Positions 32,601 through 42,800 of a stretch of 64,000 bases of DNA are shown in pieces (the first letter of the stretch is position 1; every line of letters starts with the position of its first letter). The DNA comes from Schizochytrium sp. CCTCC M209059 (Eukaryota > Sar > Bigyra > Thraustochytrida > Thraustochytriidae). A program made the translations under genes and the position numbers. The DNA lies in contig KN805417.1 in assembly GCA_000818945.1 (NCBI GenBank), forward strand, positions 124,001 through 188,000, written 5' to 3'. The notes beneath the pieces are model-generated. The model saw nothing but the letters and a program-made list of their open reading frames with translations. It searched no databases and was not told where the DNA came from.

Positions 32601-34173
32601 CGGCGTTGGCCTTGCAGCAGCAGCTCAGCAGAAAGTTTCTAATGGTGTCGAGGGACTCGACCACCACATCTTTTCCGCGCTCGCGAAACTCGTTTTCAAT
32701 GCGCTGAATAACGCTCGGCACGGTGAGAAGCTGCACAGAGAGCCCGCCAAAGGTCTCTTGCGTAGTTCCAAGGCCGTTGCTGAAAGCAGAGACCATGTGC
32801 CGGTGAAAGGTCATGAATGCGGAGCCGAGCGTTTGTTTGAAGTCAACGTGCGTAAGAAGACCGAGCCAGAGGCTTTGCAAATGCTTTGCAAACTGTTTGG
32901 GAATGAGGGCGTCATACTTGAGAGCAGTCTCCACGATGGACAAACGCTGGTCAGTAAGAGCGTCGGGGACGTGTGAGGGGCCGCCGTCCTGAGGCCAGTA
33001 GTGCGTTTCGCCGCACTTTGCGCGCATGTAGGCCTCGGCGTGTACAGTGTCAACAAAATCGTGTACCGGCGGAGAGATGAAGCGCTCGACGACGCAGCGC
33101 GCGAGGCCCTGGGAAAGCTGCGCCATCTCGAGGACCCAGGCAAGACCAGCTACGGCACGGCGCTCAAAAGTAAGTTGAATGCCGCGCGAAATGCACACAA
33201 GCAGACCTGCAGTGTCCAAGTGTTTTCGAACGCGATGCGCGACTTGCAGACCCTTGACAAGCTCATCGTGATTGGAAAATTTCACTTTGAAAACGGGAGC
33301 ACGACCATGTTTGTCGATCATGATGGTCTTTTCGTCGATTGCGGGCTCAGAGAGAGTGACACCGGGCAGGCGGGCCAGCGCTTGCTGCACTTCTTGAAAG
33401 GTGTGTACATCGTCGTTGTTGAGCACGACGTTGAGGGAGTCGGGCTCGGAAACGAGATCCTCGGGTGCGGGGACGTCCGCTTTGTCAAACTCGCGTGTGT
33501 AGGATTTAAAGACTTCTGACAGACCCTGCTGCACATTTGCAAAGACGGCGTTAAGAATGGCCTCAAATTGGACACGGACGCCAGGTGGAAGATTGTCTCT
33601 TGCGTCTGTGGTCGCGTCGTTGTCTGCAGACGCCGCCAGGTTGTGTGCGCCGTGACGAGAGCAGAATCCGGATGGTGCCCACGCCTCTTCATCGCCACAA
33701 TCGCAGCAACCGCCGGGATCGGTGCGGTGAAATGTGACCTCGTGGCCTGTGTGATCGCTTTCGTCAAAGCACTCTTGGCAAATGACACAGGTGCTGTCGA
33801 CTTGGCAGGTGAGGCAGTTGTAGGCCAGGTCGCCCTCCCGAAAGAGCTTACCGCATCGCTCTTGTCTGTTTTCACGTTTGAGCTTGCGCACGCCCTCGGA
33901 TCCGCGCAGGACCGGTGTCCCTGGTGGGCCGCGAGGCGAGCGCGAGAAAAGCAGCTCGTTGAGGCAGGCTGCGACGCTTTTCTGGCCAGAAAGGCCGAGG
34001 GCCTCCCCTGCGACGGCAGTTACCTCAGCATTGGTGAAGCTTTCTTGGCGTGCCGTCTTTTGGCCCAAGAGTGCGATCTTGTGTCGGATTGCGAGCATCG
34101 CAGCGGCCTCGGATGGGGGTTGCCCGCCCGAAGATACTGACACGGAACTGCCACGCGTCGATGAGGCCCGCAT
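26659..34173 (-). CDS. UBR1/UBR2-like N-recognin E3 ubiquitin ligase
   Basis: Recognises destabilising N-termini and ubiquitinates the bearer (N-degron pathway). The ATG at 34173 gives 2504 residues in one exon; a longer frame would need GTG. The UBR box (about 107-175) has the full Cys/His set, from CGKLFREGDLAYNC to CCDCGDEEAW. A ClpS-like segment (about 247-336, LNNDDVHTFQEVQQAL) suggests binding of bulky N-terminal residues too. The RING is split: CVLCHEH (near 30010 on the genome) is separated by about 315 residues, including an eight-Asp acidic run, from CSHAMHVECL and FLCPMCKSL (near 29060-28930). A poly-Lys tract (near 30170-30200) precedes the RING. The C-terminal UBR cap region holds CLRCGMVVC, GGGSGAFLLVQRC and FHEPAFKALQFIC. 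Substrates unknown. Confidence 0.95.
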   Translation of the reverse strand: MRASSTRGSSVSVSSGGQPPSEAAAMLAIRHKIALLGQKTARQESFTNAEVTAVAGEALGLSGQKSVAACLNELLFSRSPRGPPGTPVLRGSEGVRKLKRENRQERCGKLFREGDLAYNCLTCQVDSTCVICQECFDESDHTGHEVTFHRTDPGGCCDCGDEEAWAPSGFCSRHGAHNLAASADNDATTDARDNLPPGVRVQFEAILNAVFANVQQGLSEVFKSYTREFDKADVPAPEDLVSEPDSLNVVLNNDDVHTFQEVQQALARLPGVTLSEPAIDEKTIMIDKHGRAPVFKVKFSNHDELVKGLQVAHRVRKHLDTAGLLVCISRGIQLTFERRAVAGLAWVLEMAQLSQGLARCVVERFISPPVHDFVDTVHAEAYMRAKCGETHYWPQDGGPSHVPDALTDQRLSIVETALKYDALIPKQFAKHLQSLWLGLLTHVDFKQTLGSAFMTFHRHMVSAFSNGLGTTQETFGGLSVQLLTVPSVIQRIENEFRERGKDVVVESLDTIRNFLLSCCCKANADWTTPDGPVRRLAQFDFAESTGINHERYMHAIFDARYVMRLVKHPLVDAEDMTQFKRLRAFLGAIAIAQRMNPQRRHQGAEHVLQETNDWIRAFKLSMALHNIIRLGSQQVGAGIASLAASQNKVSLLELVHAVGKLSYEHSFLWHHDEIVARPHVHEGPNKFVVQTAMHDPPQCTLVAADAATDAPSDASPSVGPISPAELRFPCVSCENLDPTLPAFTNFICKGDVFRGAHVSHHLPVHRFFASVVRALAVAVERYPAKFIGGAFSLENALHQALHLRNGASPASKDINFDQFSEDVLRVVATNAQVGAQLWRRTGMTMDNILTNYKGVCATSMYQCDVSFLQIAVAVQGADRVVFLLLDKFGLRPYISSGSRSDAVTALPGSDLHNSYGQLLDELLRLLVHMSTEIPVARGAGRAAVRREVIHALAASETNCTFSRIMGSVRNARIAMSDGPSEATAANEDGAASSQSPATSSPEADVMEESYWVSASEVENMLDLVANRHGSASSTSVSYSLKSECWDEVDPLYWNVARRHEELVAERLSKANDDMGRESWPMVGTPPGPPVRVFAAARLIPWSRTVQQQIIGQVCVDVFRAARVAVVRLSETESKPYGLEGSSHSLPAETVTHTAKVPPGLLYTVLHMITLAMHTADALGTSEASSLERMLLACNLSLVEIVVNLEALFTSEGQDEKVANLRWCGDQLALRHPKAIHVLREALSLASTPPPISFDRADSQMLAGNASPNAAMSVDTPIPLEDVELTLHPQRSRTGAKGDVKMHESSDAQEGRSSNEEHEGGESADSKKKKKKKKKKKVKGAKKKQQRDRGAEAQKAAMARMEAAQARALERMGGEGAFTEDAVHEENYCVLCHEHLQKKQYAFLGYVRGSAWGNVLPLLPGEACPPEVLSTPRKPAGWMHDVEAQSDADLSGERETHGLAHAGGVPRRRTEAAGQTAAGATDGDMDWTLANDNMEGDHADDDDDDDDEEDAFGVDMEFEDDFGGFAEVMNEIAEDDEELGEDIYENASDNGDENAGNGNEIGRITLGAGTGARAGGGQDQGAQIDGDALRHNFLHFGDIFNAATGRLQPDSGEMIAAMHRAARQGEGQGATPGRQDQGDASGGIDDADVHGQVANVHIAQRIQHMVAHMIREQQQTRSSTRKEHVVVENPEHVVPASQRDVYVGFCSHAMHVECLQTYIASLRSRGWSSVAQLPNVAEHEFLCPMCKSLSNVILPHIPEARAPVEKRRRVSSSSATPHEMVRFITGELDGLDARDLSFKAREDIETFADMLQTTYKSPTAEDLRMAASYRHSLRSPRTLVAAGKSDRLLGLWKALGFSLRAQASVRQPACGDDDSNASFRQLTERVQGTKKQWLSMLRAASVLMHEPTQAAGASAGSTLDNHGDAVNSSTNSEGGVGASSLTDSFRATLRGLTSSSSSSSSSVSTLSSPSAPSDGDVGSGASARSSSVASAFPRRTPGFGEGTGATASSAASRERSSSLSEALGRLRSPFNLSFLGSFGRRGQDGPVAASDSTEGPSRPTSSLSSGGKGPRGRDDPESTASNGVAEALFEMLSRGRTRRCKELCAGLAPGKKMRVTLVLDDDLESLGAPTLIRAARRATRVDGAGTFELAVGDRVMDIDTERNTVVVEREIIPDGVLLNMADPVTLTVALLSALPAPLYIRAVRAVAMATLVQGVMEAPSVGVCEKCHDSRKFAVAEGWVSALRRVAPEATADHVYYALYVKLARFLRASVLLLAVASEAKDASEFIELDEYATDETEALWMRFLGLPSIGEMTNSGELMEIIERWKSTMGAQPSVPESQLLVHPCCLDQTRLRLVSLPTNYEQLLKIVRRSAKCPTTGRVISRPALCLRCGMVVCATEKCCSRNGIGPGTLHAQSCGGGSGAFLLVQRCIVMLVHGVHQARMSAPYVDSHGEVDDFLSRGRPLRFHEPAFKALQFICSNNEICHKVVSQLTMQEIRPRQNPLRF

Positions 34174-36478
34174 GTTTGTCTGCGTTGATGTATTTGCCGA
34201 AAAGAACGAAAGAATGACCAGGCCCGAGTTGAGTTTTTCTCGTCCGCTTTCGCTTTTGCAGCACCACGGAACCTGATCTCGGCTGTCCACGTTTTTGTTT
34301 ACGTACGCTTTGGCGCCGGCGAGTGATTGCGTTGGTGGCCGGAGTTGGGGTGGATTGGTCGATTGAGGTCAGGTCGGTGCCGCGGCACCTTCTTTTTTCC
34401 TTTTTCCCGTAGCAGCTTCAGATTTGCGACTCGACTCGCGACTCGACTCGACTCGACTGGACTCGACTCGACTCTGATGTCTGACAAAGTTTGTGACGAA
34501 GACGAAGAAGATGAGCTTACGCAGCAGGAGGATAGGGAGTGAACAGGTGCTTGTGTGGCTTGCTGTCGCTGGAGCGCTCCGGAAATGAGAAAGGCGAAAG
34601 CTCAAGCGAGCCCCACCAGTCTTCTCCTTTCGCGCCGTGCTTTGTATCTGCCACTGCGCCTAGGCACGCGCTGATTCGCCAGTCGCGACCCGTTGTCACG
34701 TCCGTGCGGTTCGACCAAGCAACGTCACGGTCGGGGTGCGGTGGGTATTCGTTCGTTCGTTCGGCCGGGCGAATGGCGCGGTGGATGGTGAAGGCCAGAG
34801 TTTGCCTTCGATCGGCGGATGGATGTGCGAATGTCCGAAGAAAGAACCGCCCGCGGGGCTGGCTCGCTCGCTCGCTCGCTCGTTCGCTCGTTCGCCCGCC
34901 CGCAAGCAAGCAGGTAAGCAAGCAAGCAAGCAAGCAGCCGAAGGCGTCTGCCTCGCTCCGTGTCGCGCGCGAAACCCGCCGCGCCAGCAGGCCGCCCGCC
35001 CGCTCCTCGTCCCGAGGGATTTTAATCTACTACTATACGTATAGGCTACTATCTCTCTCTCCTTTGTTTGCTTGCTCTGATCAATCGATTTGACAGGAGC
35101 GTTCTTCGCGCTTGCAAGTCGCCTATCCGCAAACCCTCACAGCGCTATCGGGCAGAAGGGCCACTTGAGCGCGCACTTGAGCCACTTGCGCGTCGCCCTT
35201 TACTCCACTTGCGCGTCGCCCTTTACTCCACTTGCGCTCCCGCCTGCGCGCTGCGCCACGGCCGGGCACCGACGACGACGACGATGTGATGGTCAAAGAG
35301 AGAGAGAGTCCCATCCGTGGGTAGAAAGGGGACCATTCATCGGGTGAGAGGGAGATCGGGAGGGGAGGTCAGTGCTGTTGCTTGTGGGCTTTTGGCCTCG
35401 CCTTTCATGATTCTAGTACCAACAAGGAATTAGGCTTGCTTCGAAAGTGATGTAAGAGAAAAGCATGGGTCATCGTCATGATCGAAAAGGAAAGGGATTA
35501 TTGCCCGCGATGTGGTGGACCTTGGAATTCTCTCAGCTTCGTGCCATACATTCTTTGAGATGGGTTGTCTGGCTTGCTGATCAGCAGTCGCAGCTACCGT
35601 TCTCGTGCTTCGACGGTCAGCAGCGACAAAACAACAAAAGGCAAAGAGAGTCTAATCATTCTTTACGAGAGGATGTAGATGGATGAATGGACTAGGCCTG
35701 AGACAAAGGCAAGGATCTTTTGGTTATAGAAAACAAGAGACTGCGTGGCCTTTTTTGAATCATCTGCAAAAATGCGATTGTAATCTAGGCCTAATCAGGG
35801 TCAGTCGGTTATATATTACACATGTTTTCTGCATGCAACATTTCCGCGAGCTAGAGGCTTACGACATGTTGTAGGTCAGTTTGCATGTATGTCTGCGCAA
35901 CGGAAAAAGAGGTACTAAAGAGGGGTAGATGTGTTTACTTTGGAACAGGGCGCAGGACGACAAAAGCGTCCGGAGAAGACTTTTTCTCTTTTCATGTGTA
36001 CAGACGCTTGCGCTGCGAGGGACCCAGACGGGACGTCTTGGTGGACAGATATTCGAGGGAGCGAGACGCAGCAAATGTGCTGTCTCGACTTACTATATTT
36101 TGGAAAAGCATGAAAAAATTGTCCTCCCCGCTTGTGACGGACGCGGCCAGCGCCGTGGACTCGCGGGGATAAAGGGTGTTTCATTGAAAGGATCGCGCCA
36201 ACCAAGACCCGCGCGGTCAGGCGGTCGGGCTTGGGGCGACCTGAAATTCAGATCGTGACGAGCGCTCTTTGATTGCAGCGTCTCGTGTTGTCTTGGTGTG
36301 ATGTGTAGATGGGCGCCACCAGCCCGCTCGCAGTGCTGCGAGAGGCTCGCTTGGCCCTACAATATATATAAGGACGGTGTGATTTGTGGGATGGGGATAA
36401 GGTTTTCGTGTGGACGTCATGTGTCGTAAGCTATGACGAGGACTGACCAACGATTGGTCAGAACGGAAGATAGAGGGC

Positions 36479-36510
<32 letters not shown>

Positions 36511-36661
36511 GTTAGACACGAGGCCGAACGCGCTGGCTGTGCTGTGCTGTGCTGGCTTGGCTTAGCTTGGCTGGCTTGCTCACTCGCTCACTCACTTTAA
36601 GCCCAATGGTACATTTATAATGGAGTTTCATGTCGTGCATTTTCTCACGATGCGCGCGCGC
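34174..36661. other. Repeat-rich intergenic region upstream of the UBR-type gene
   Basis: No gene supported. Holds a GACTC repeat (34428-34474), CTCG and CAAG tetramer repeats (34861-34937), the palindrome TACTATACGTATAG near 35032, AGGCCT motifs at 35692-35699 and 35785-35793, a TATA-like stretch near 36361-36370 with no gene in reach on the + strand, and a CAG repeat at 36481-36509. Confidence 0.65.
34428..34474. repeat. GACTC pentanucleotide repeat
   Basis: About nine imperfect GACTC units, upstream of the UBR-type gene. The same pentamer recurs at 63829-63858. Confidence 0.85.
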
Positions 36662-37006
36662 CTAAAAGGAGAACTTGGCCTTTGCGCACGAGGTGCGAAA
36701 GTCACGGATCATCCTGTCGACGTACTTTTTTGATGCATGCGTGAGGATGACGCCGTTGACGTTGATCTCGGCGTTCGCGTGCTGGAGCGCGTCGCTGACG
36801 CGCTGGAGCTTGATGATGAGGTCTGCACGCAGGTCCGTCTGCGGCACGCTGTTGAGGAGCTGCTCCGAGGTGGTCACCTGGCCCGTGAACACCGCGAGAA
36901 TCAAGTTCACCGCATGCAGCGACGCCGAGGCGTCATACGTCTTGACGCTCTCCGCGAACACCACCGACTTGGGTCGGGGCGACTCCGCGCGGTGGACCTC
37001 GGCCAT
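36662..37006 (-). CDS. Small conserved-looking hypothetical protein
   Basis: Not recognised. The second of two adjacent ATGs (37006) gives 114 residues. Codon use follows the strong G/C third-position bias of the proven genes, which supports coding. The N-terminal 25 residues are polar (HRAESPRPKS), then a hydrophobic helix-like stretch (ASLHAVNLILAVFTGQV) and two amphipathic helices (ADLIIKLQRVSDALQHA and SKKYVDRMIRDFRTSC) around a short strand-like INVNGVILT. No signal peptide, membrane span or catalytic motif is clear. It sits alone between long repeat-rich spacers, and its 5' side runs into a CTG repeat and the assembly gap, so an upstream exon cannot be excluded. Confidence 0.55.
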   Translation of the reverse strand: MAEVHRAESPRPKSVVFAESVKTYDASASLHAVNLILAVFTGQVTTSEQLLNSVPQTDLRADLIIKLQRVSDALQHANAEINVNGVILTHASKKYVDRMIRDFRTSCAKAKFSF

Positions 37007-37057
37007 CATCGTCCTCCTCCTTCTCTACTTCCGCTGCTCCTCCTGCTCCTGCTCCCG

Positions 37058-37093
<36 letters not shown>

Positions 37094-37309
37094 GGGCTGC
37101 GCAAGGGCGTGACGGCTGGCGGTTCTCTCGTTGTGGTTTTGCCAGCCGCCCAGCCGCTCCGCCTTCCTCCCTCCCCCTTCCTCCCCTTTCCTCCCCCTTC
37201 CCCTTCCCTTCCCCTCCCCTTCCTCCCCTCCTCCCGCCGCGCTCCGCCTCGCCGCCCGCCCGCAGCCAACCCACCCCGCAGCGCCCGCAGCCCGCTGTGG
37301 CGGGGCGCT

Positions 37310-37349
37310 NNNNNNNNNNNNNNNNNNNNNNNNNNNNNNNNNNNNNNNN
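37310..37349. other. Assembly gap (40 N)
   Basis: Forty undetermined bases within GC-rich sequence; true length unknown. Confidence 0.99.
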
Positions 37350-38999
37350 CCCTCGCGCGGCCTCCGCTCGCGCCCTTCGACGCCGCGCGCCTCTCGCTGC
37401 TGCGGCGGCTGCGGCGGCCGCGGCGGGGTCTCCAGGCACCGGCGCCAGGTCCCGGGAGCGGCAGATGGAGGAGAGACAGAGAGAGATGAGATGGCGCGGG
37501 AGGCGACGCCCAAGCTCGCGAGCCGAGCGAGGCTGCCTGCCTGCCTGCCTGCCTGCCTGCGGAGCGTGCCGGCGCGCGGCGCCTGGACTCGCGGGCTGGC
37601 CGGGGCTGCGGCGCCAGCCGCGCGAGGAGGCGCGAGGAGGCGCGAGGGAGGCAGGGAGCGGGCCCGTGCGCGGTGTCGAGGCGGAGACGATTCGAAACCT
37701 CGAGTTTCAAACCTCCTTCTTTCCCGCGTGTGGCCCAGCCTCGGCGTACTGGAGTGTGGCCGCCGACGAGCAAGTCGGCTTTCCGCGTTTCGCGCTACTA
37801 TCACGCGCGCGAATTCTGTGTGGGGCGCCGCCTATACTTGTGTTGCGCGCGCCGCGTCCCCCGCCGCCGGCCTCTACGTACTCTAGCACGTACGACGTGG
37901 TCACACGGTAGTCGTGTAGTACGGGTACTAGCATAAAGTGAGCAAAGCGGACCGTGCCTTGGTTCTTCTTCGTGCCTTCCGGGCTTACCCTGCGGGTCGG
38001 TTCCGGCGCGGTTCCTCACAGCCGGCGGTCTTTGCTGCACTTGCAGCGGCCGGCTGCAAGTGCGGCAAACCGGGTTTCTCGACAGTGCGCGCGGGGCCCG
38101 TGCCGCCGGGGAAGCGCACCGCTGCTGGGGGGGGGGAAGAAGCCGCCGGGGAAGCTGAGACTCCCCCACTGTGAACGCCGCGCGCCGCAAGTGGGCTATG
38201 CGCCGCAAAGCGCACTTGCAGGCGTCCCCGCAAGTGCCACCAAGGGTTTCACCGATAGGGGGCTTGCCACGTCTTTCCTGCCGCCTTCCGTGCGTGACGC
38301 TCTACAATTATGGCAGGAGAACATGCGCGAACGGACTTACGGACGTAAAGACTTGCTTTATACACCCTTTTGGAACCAATTCAGAACAGCCGAAGAACCA
38401 AAGGTTTCCCCGGCGCGCCGTAGCCGCGCGTGAGTCCTCCATCATGGGAACCAGCCAGCCAGGCGAGCCAGAGCGAAGCGAGCCCAAGCGAGCCGCAGCG
38501 AGCCCCGGCGAGGCGAGGCCTTGAGTCGCGCGCGGGACCGGCCGGGGACGCACAGACACCGCACGCCCGCCCGCCCGCACGCACGCACGCGATCTCTGGC
38601 CCGGCTGCGGCTGGGCTCTCGGCCTCCGCCAGGCCTGGGCGCGACGCCCTGGGACGACCGCTCCAGCGCGGCAGCAGCGAGGTGGCCGCTGCGGGGCCCC
38701 CACACGTGCGGTTTCCGCTGTGTTACACAGGGCAGGGAAACTCTGTGAAGGCGCGTCGAACCGGCCGCACGTGCAGTGAAAGAGAGATCGACCGCCATAG
38801 CCACGCCCACATGCCCCACCCGCACTGCTGCTTATTCCGGGGCGGTCGATGCGAGAATTGCAGCAGAGGCAGCTACGTAGCTAGCTAGCTACCAGGTGGA
38901 GGCCGAGGCCCGCACGACCGTCGTCAACATGGTCACCGCCTCCTCGTGCTGCAGTCCGGCTAGCCATGCCACGTAAATAAACCCATCCAGATGGATGAA

Positions 39000-39000
<1 letters not shown>

Positions 39001-39043
<43 letters not shown>
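39001..39043. repeat. GGCT tetranucleotide microsatellite
   Basis: Ten to eleven perfect GGCT units. Confidence 0.9.
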
Positions 39044-39148
39044 GGTCTCGAGACAGGCGGGCTCAAACCCACCGCGGTCACCGCACCCTCGCTTCACCTC
39101 ATGATCAGCAGCAGCAGTGAGAGAGAGAGATTTCCTGGCCCACTGGCG

Positions 39149-39194
39149 TGGCTTGGCTTGGCTTGGCTTGGCTCGGCTCGGCTCGGTTTGGCTT
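39149..39194. repeat. GGCTT/GGCTC pentanucleotide repeat
   Basis: About nine pentamer units, first GGCTT, then GGCTC. The complementary AAGGC type occurs again near 57298-57330. Confidence 0.85.
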
Positions 39195-39892
39195 GCGTGG
39201 CGATGCAATTCGAGTAATGCAAACATTGGTCAAGGAAGAAGGAAAAGGCGTGCATTATTCATGGCGCACTCGAGTTACGTTGCAATGCTTGCTTTACACA
39301 GCGGAAAAGCTTCCCCGGCTCTTGCAAAAGCCTTCCCGAGTCGCTCCGCTGGCTCGCTGACAGCACAAGCTGGCCGCGGTGGCTGGTTGAGGCTTTTGCG
39401 AGGCGGATTGTTGGTGGGATCGAAAAGGGGGGGGGGGCGAACAAGTAAATGCAAGCGGGGTCGGGGGCGGCCACTCCAGCGCATTTTACCCGCCGTCATA
39501 ATGCATGCACAACGGCGACGCTCACCTTACGTGGTGACTTTACTGCAATGCGACCGACACCGACGGCACCGACAGACAAAGCTCTCGCCTCGACCGACCG
39601 ACCGACAGCGACCTGGAAAAAAATGGAAGCTTGCGGTAAATGCATTGGCCGCTGCCGCACCACGCGCACCCGTCAAAGAATCGTGAGAAACCTTGGGGGA
39701 CTCGGCTTCCTGCTGCTGCGCCTCTGCCCTTGCCTCTGCCTTTGCCTCTGCCTTTGACCTGAGTCGCACTGCTCCAGCACTGTATAAAAAGTACGTACGG
39801 ATCACTCCAGCACACCTGTTACTATGAGCATCCGCACCGCGCATTCGCACAGATACGTACACCACGCACCAGCACGAGATTTCGTGCGGAAT

Positions 39893-42800
39893 TTAGAGCT
39901 TGAAGGCGAGCAGCTTCGGAGAATCCTCGACCGAGTCGTCCTCCGGCTCCAAACGGCGGAGCTGGGCCTTGTCCACGTTAGAGGGCGCCCGCAAGAGCAC
40001 CTCGAGCGTGCGGAAATAGGGGATTACAACATATGGCGCGCCATCCCGCATCGAGGTGTCGAGAAAGCGATAGTAGAATTCCTCGGCGAAGCGCACGTAA
40101 CCTAACACGAGGACGAATACATTCCACGGCAGCACCAGCAGCGCCAGCGTCGTCAGCACCAGCAACACCACGACCGTCTGCGACAGCAACGGTACCGAAA
40201 AGTTGGCCACGTTGCACGCCCGCTCCAAGAGCGACGCGCAAATCTCAAGAACTTCTTGAAATCGCTTCACTATACGAAAAAGCACCCGCGCCTGCCCCAC
40301 AAGCGATTGCTTGAGCAGGATCTCACCTTCCTCAATCACTGTCTCGTCAACGACGTCGTGAACTCGGTGCACATGCCGCTTCAGCGCCGAGAGCAAAGGG
40401 ACAGGTCCTCGCCATAGATGGTCTTTTTCTTCTTCTGTGTCCCCGGCAGCGTCAAGATCACCAAAGTCGTTGTCTGACGAGAACAACTGAGCGCATTCGC
40501 CTTCCTTGCCCGTGCTACAGTAACCGTCGTCACCTCGTCTCCGCGCGGCAGTAGTTGCTTCTTCTTTTCTCTTGGACAACATGGCTGCGGCGCCAACCTT
40601 GTCTGTCTTATCTGTACTCGCCTTTTTCTTCACTTGCTCTTGGTTCCCTTTTTCAATCATCTCGCACTCGCGATCGTCTGCCTCAGCAGCGGTAGCGGCC
40701 TCGTACGCGGCGTCAAAATCGCGTTGAACTTCCTCTTCGAGTCCAAAGTTGTCAATCGTCTTGCGCAAAAGATCATGCGTCGCGGCCGAAGAACCCTGCG
40801 CCGATTTCACGTTTCCGTGCTCGTCCACGAGCGTCTGCGAGGCGTCGAGATCAAGAACATTGTACATGGCGATCCAGGCAAGGATCGAAAGCGGCACCAT
40901 CCACGCCCTGAAGAGAAGGCAAAACATGGTCCACGCCACAATCGCAAGCACCGTCTTCCACCACTTGTACCGCCAAGCGATGAGTCGGCTCGTAATGATG
41001 AGCACGCGTATCATGAACAGTGCAAACGGAAGCATCCGCACGACCGCATTGTGCAAGTTGCGTGGCGAGAAATGCCGACGTCTGCGCATTGGGTCATGAG
41101 ACCGCGCCGTAATGAGGTGCGCGGCGCCGCTCAGACGATCAAACGAGAGTTCCCCAGCAATGCGAATCTCACCGCGCCCGCGTCGCAAAAGGTCGCGCGA
41201 TTTCAACGGGTACCAAAGCATCTTGCCGTGGCTCGGCGCATCGGCCGCGAACGACAGCAACGGAATGCGAATCGCCCCGAGAAAGTCAGCGTGACCCAAG
41301 CGATCAAAGTCCATAACGCGCAATTCGACGTGAGAAAATACATCCATGACCGGAATGTCAAAAAGGCGATCCCACGTCGGATGTAATGTGCGGTACTCCA
41401 CGTGCGTGCGAATACGCGTGTTCAAAAGGCTGATCTCCACAAAGGGATCCGAGCGGCCAGTTATGTCCGCGATCATTAAATTTTTGGCCTGGACAAGATG
41501 CAACCGGAGCGTACCAACGCCTAGCGTACGGCGCTGATGCGGTGAAAGTAGAGTATCCTCCTCGCGAAACACCGTTATCAAAACATTGAGGTGCCCTGCC
41601 GCGTGCCCCTCTAGCCACAAGGGAATCCACAAGTTGTGCACATAGTTTGGCGTGAGCAGCGCTGTGTCAACCGCGGCTCGGCCCATTTCGTCGTCGGAAG
41701 AAAATACGTCTCGATCCAATACGTTGAACTCGAGCGTCGAATCCGCCACCGCCTCACCCGTCTTGACACCAAATTCAAATCGCTGCTTCCATTTGGGAAA
41801 AAGAGATCGCGAGGCAACGCGACTCGTCCGGGTCTCTTTATTCAGCTTTAGTTGCACATAAGGGTCGCTGAGCCCGTTGGAGTCCTTGGCCAAGAGGTCG
41901 CGCCCGCATATTAGCTCCACCACCACTGTGCGCCGCTCACCGAGACGTACCCATTCGTTCTTACGGTCGCGTGGCGTCAGCTCTTCAAGTGCGCGCGAGC
42001 TCCGCGCGATGCGAAACACAAGAGTACCAGCTTCCAAGAAGGACTCGCTCTCCCCCTCACCCTTGTCCTCACCCTCGGTTTCAGGTCGGTCTTCCTTGGT
42101 CTTGACAAGCTTGTTGAGCGGCCACTTCCCGAAAACGCGGACTTTTTCATGGCAAAGTCGAGATCGCCTCGCGTGCAGCACAACCTCCACAGTCTCGAAT
42201 TCACCCATCTCACGTCTGTAGAGTTGCTTATCCAGAGAAATCTCGGCGCGACCCAAAAAGTCGTCGAAAAAGGTATCCCTGTCCCATACCTCAACGACTA
42301 AAGGCAAAGACGTGTGTTCTGGGACCGGAACAAAAAGCTCTTCGCCATTCCAATCTGGATTGAGCGTCTTCTTGCGCGTCGAGGACTTTTGTTTGGTGAT
42401 ACGTCCGTGTCGAAACACGACGTACGGATCGGAAAATCCATTTCTATCCGAGGCTGGCAGGTCCTTGGCATAGTCGAGGCGAATCTCAAAGCCACTCACC
42501 GCTACGTCTGGATGCTCTTGCTCTGCGGGAACTTCATTATCAGCGTCCTCGGCAAAAGAGCCTTTTCTTGCTGCGTTTAGATGATTTGTCTCCTCTTCAT
42601 CGAGCCTTGACTCGGCATCGGCTGATAATACGGTGTTCTCCGCCTCTTGCTGGTTGCTGTTTCCAGAGGTACTACGATCCTTTTCACAATGTCGTAAGAG
42701 CACACGATCCTTCACCTTTCCCAGTGTAGCACGTAGGCCGTGGTGATGCTTAGCATGTCTCGATCTGGTCGCATCGGATCGCCGCGATGGCGACACGGGT

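Larger units (their letters stand above)
37007..39892. other. Low-complexity, GC-rich intergenic region with assembly gap
   Basis: No gene supported. CTG repeat (37061-37092), polypyrimidine block (37145-37235), gap of 40 N, GC-rich sequence to 38700, GGCT and GGCTT repeats, and a TATAAAAAG element at about 39782-39790 facing right. ORFs in this region are repeat- or composition-driven. Confidence 0.6.
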
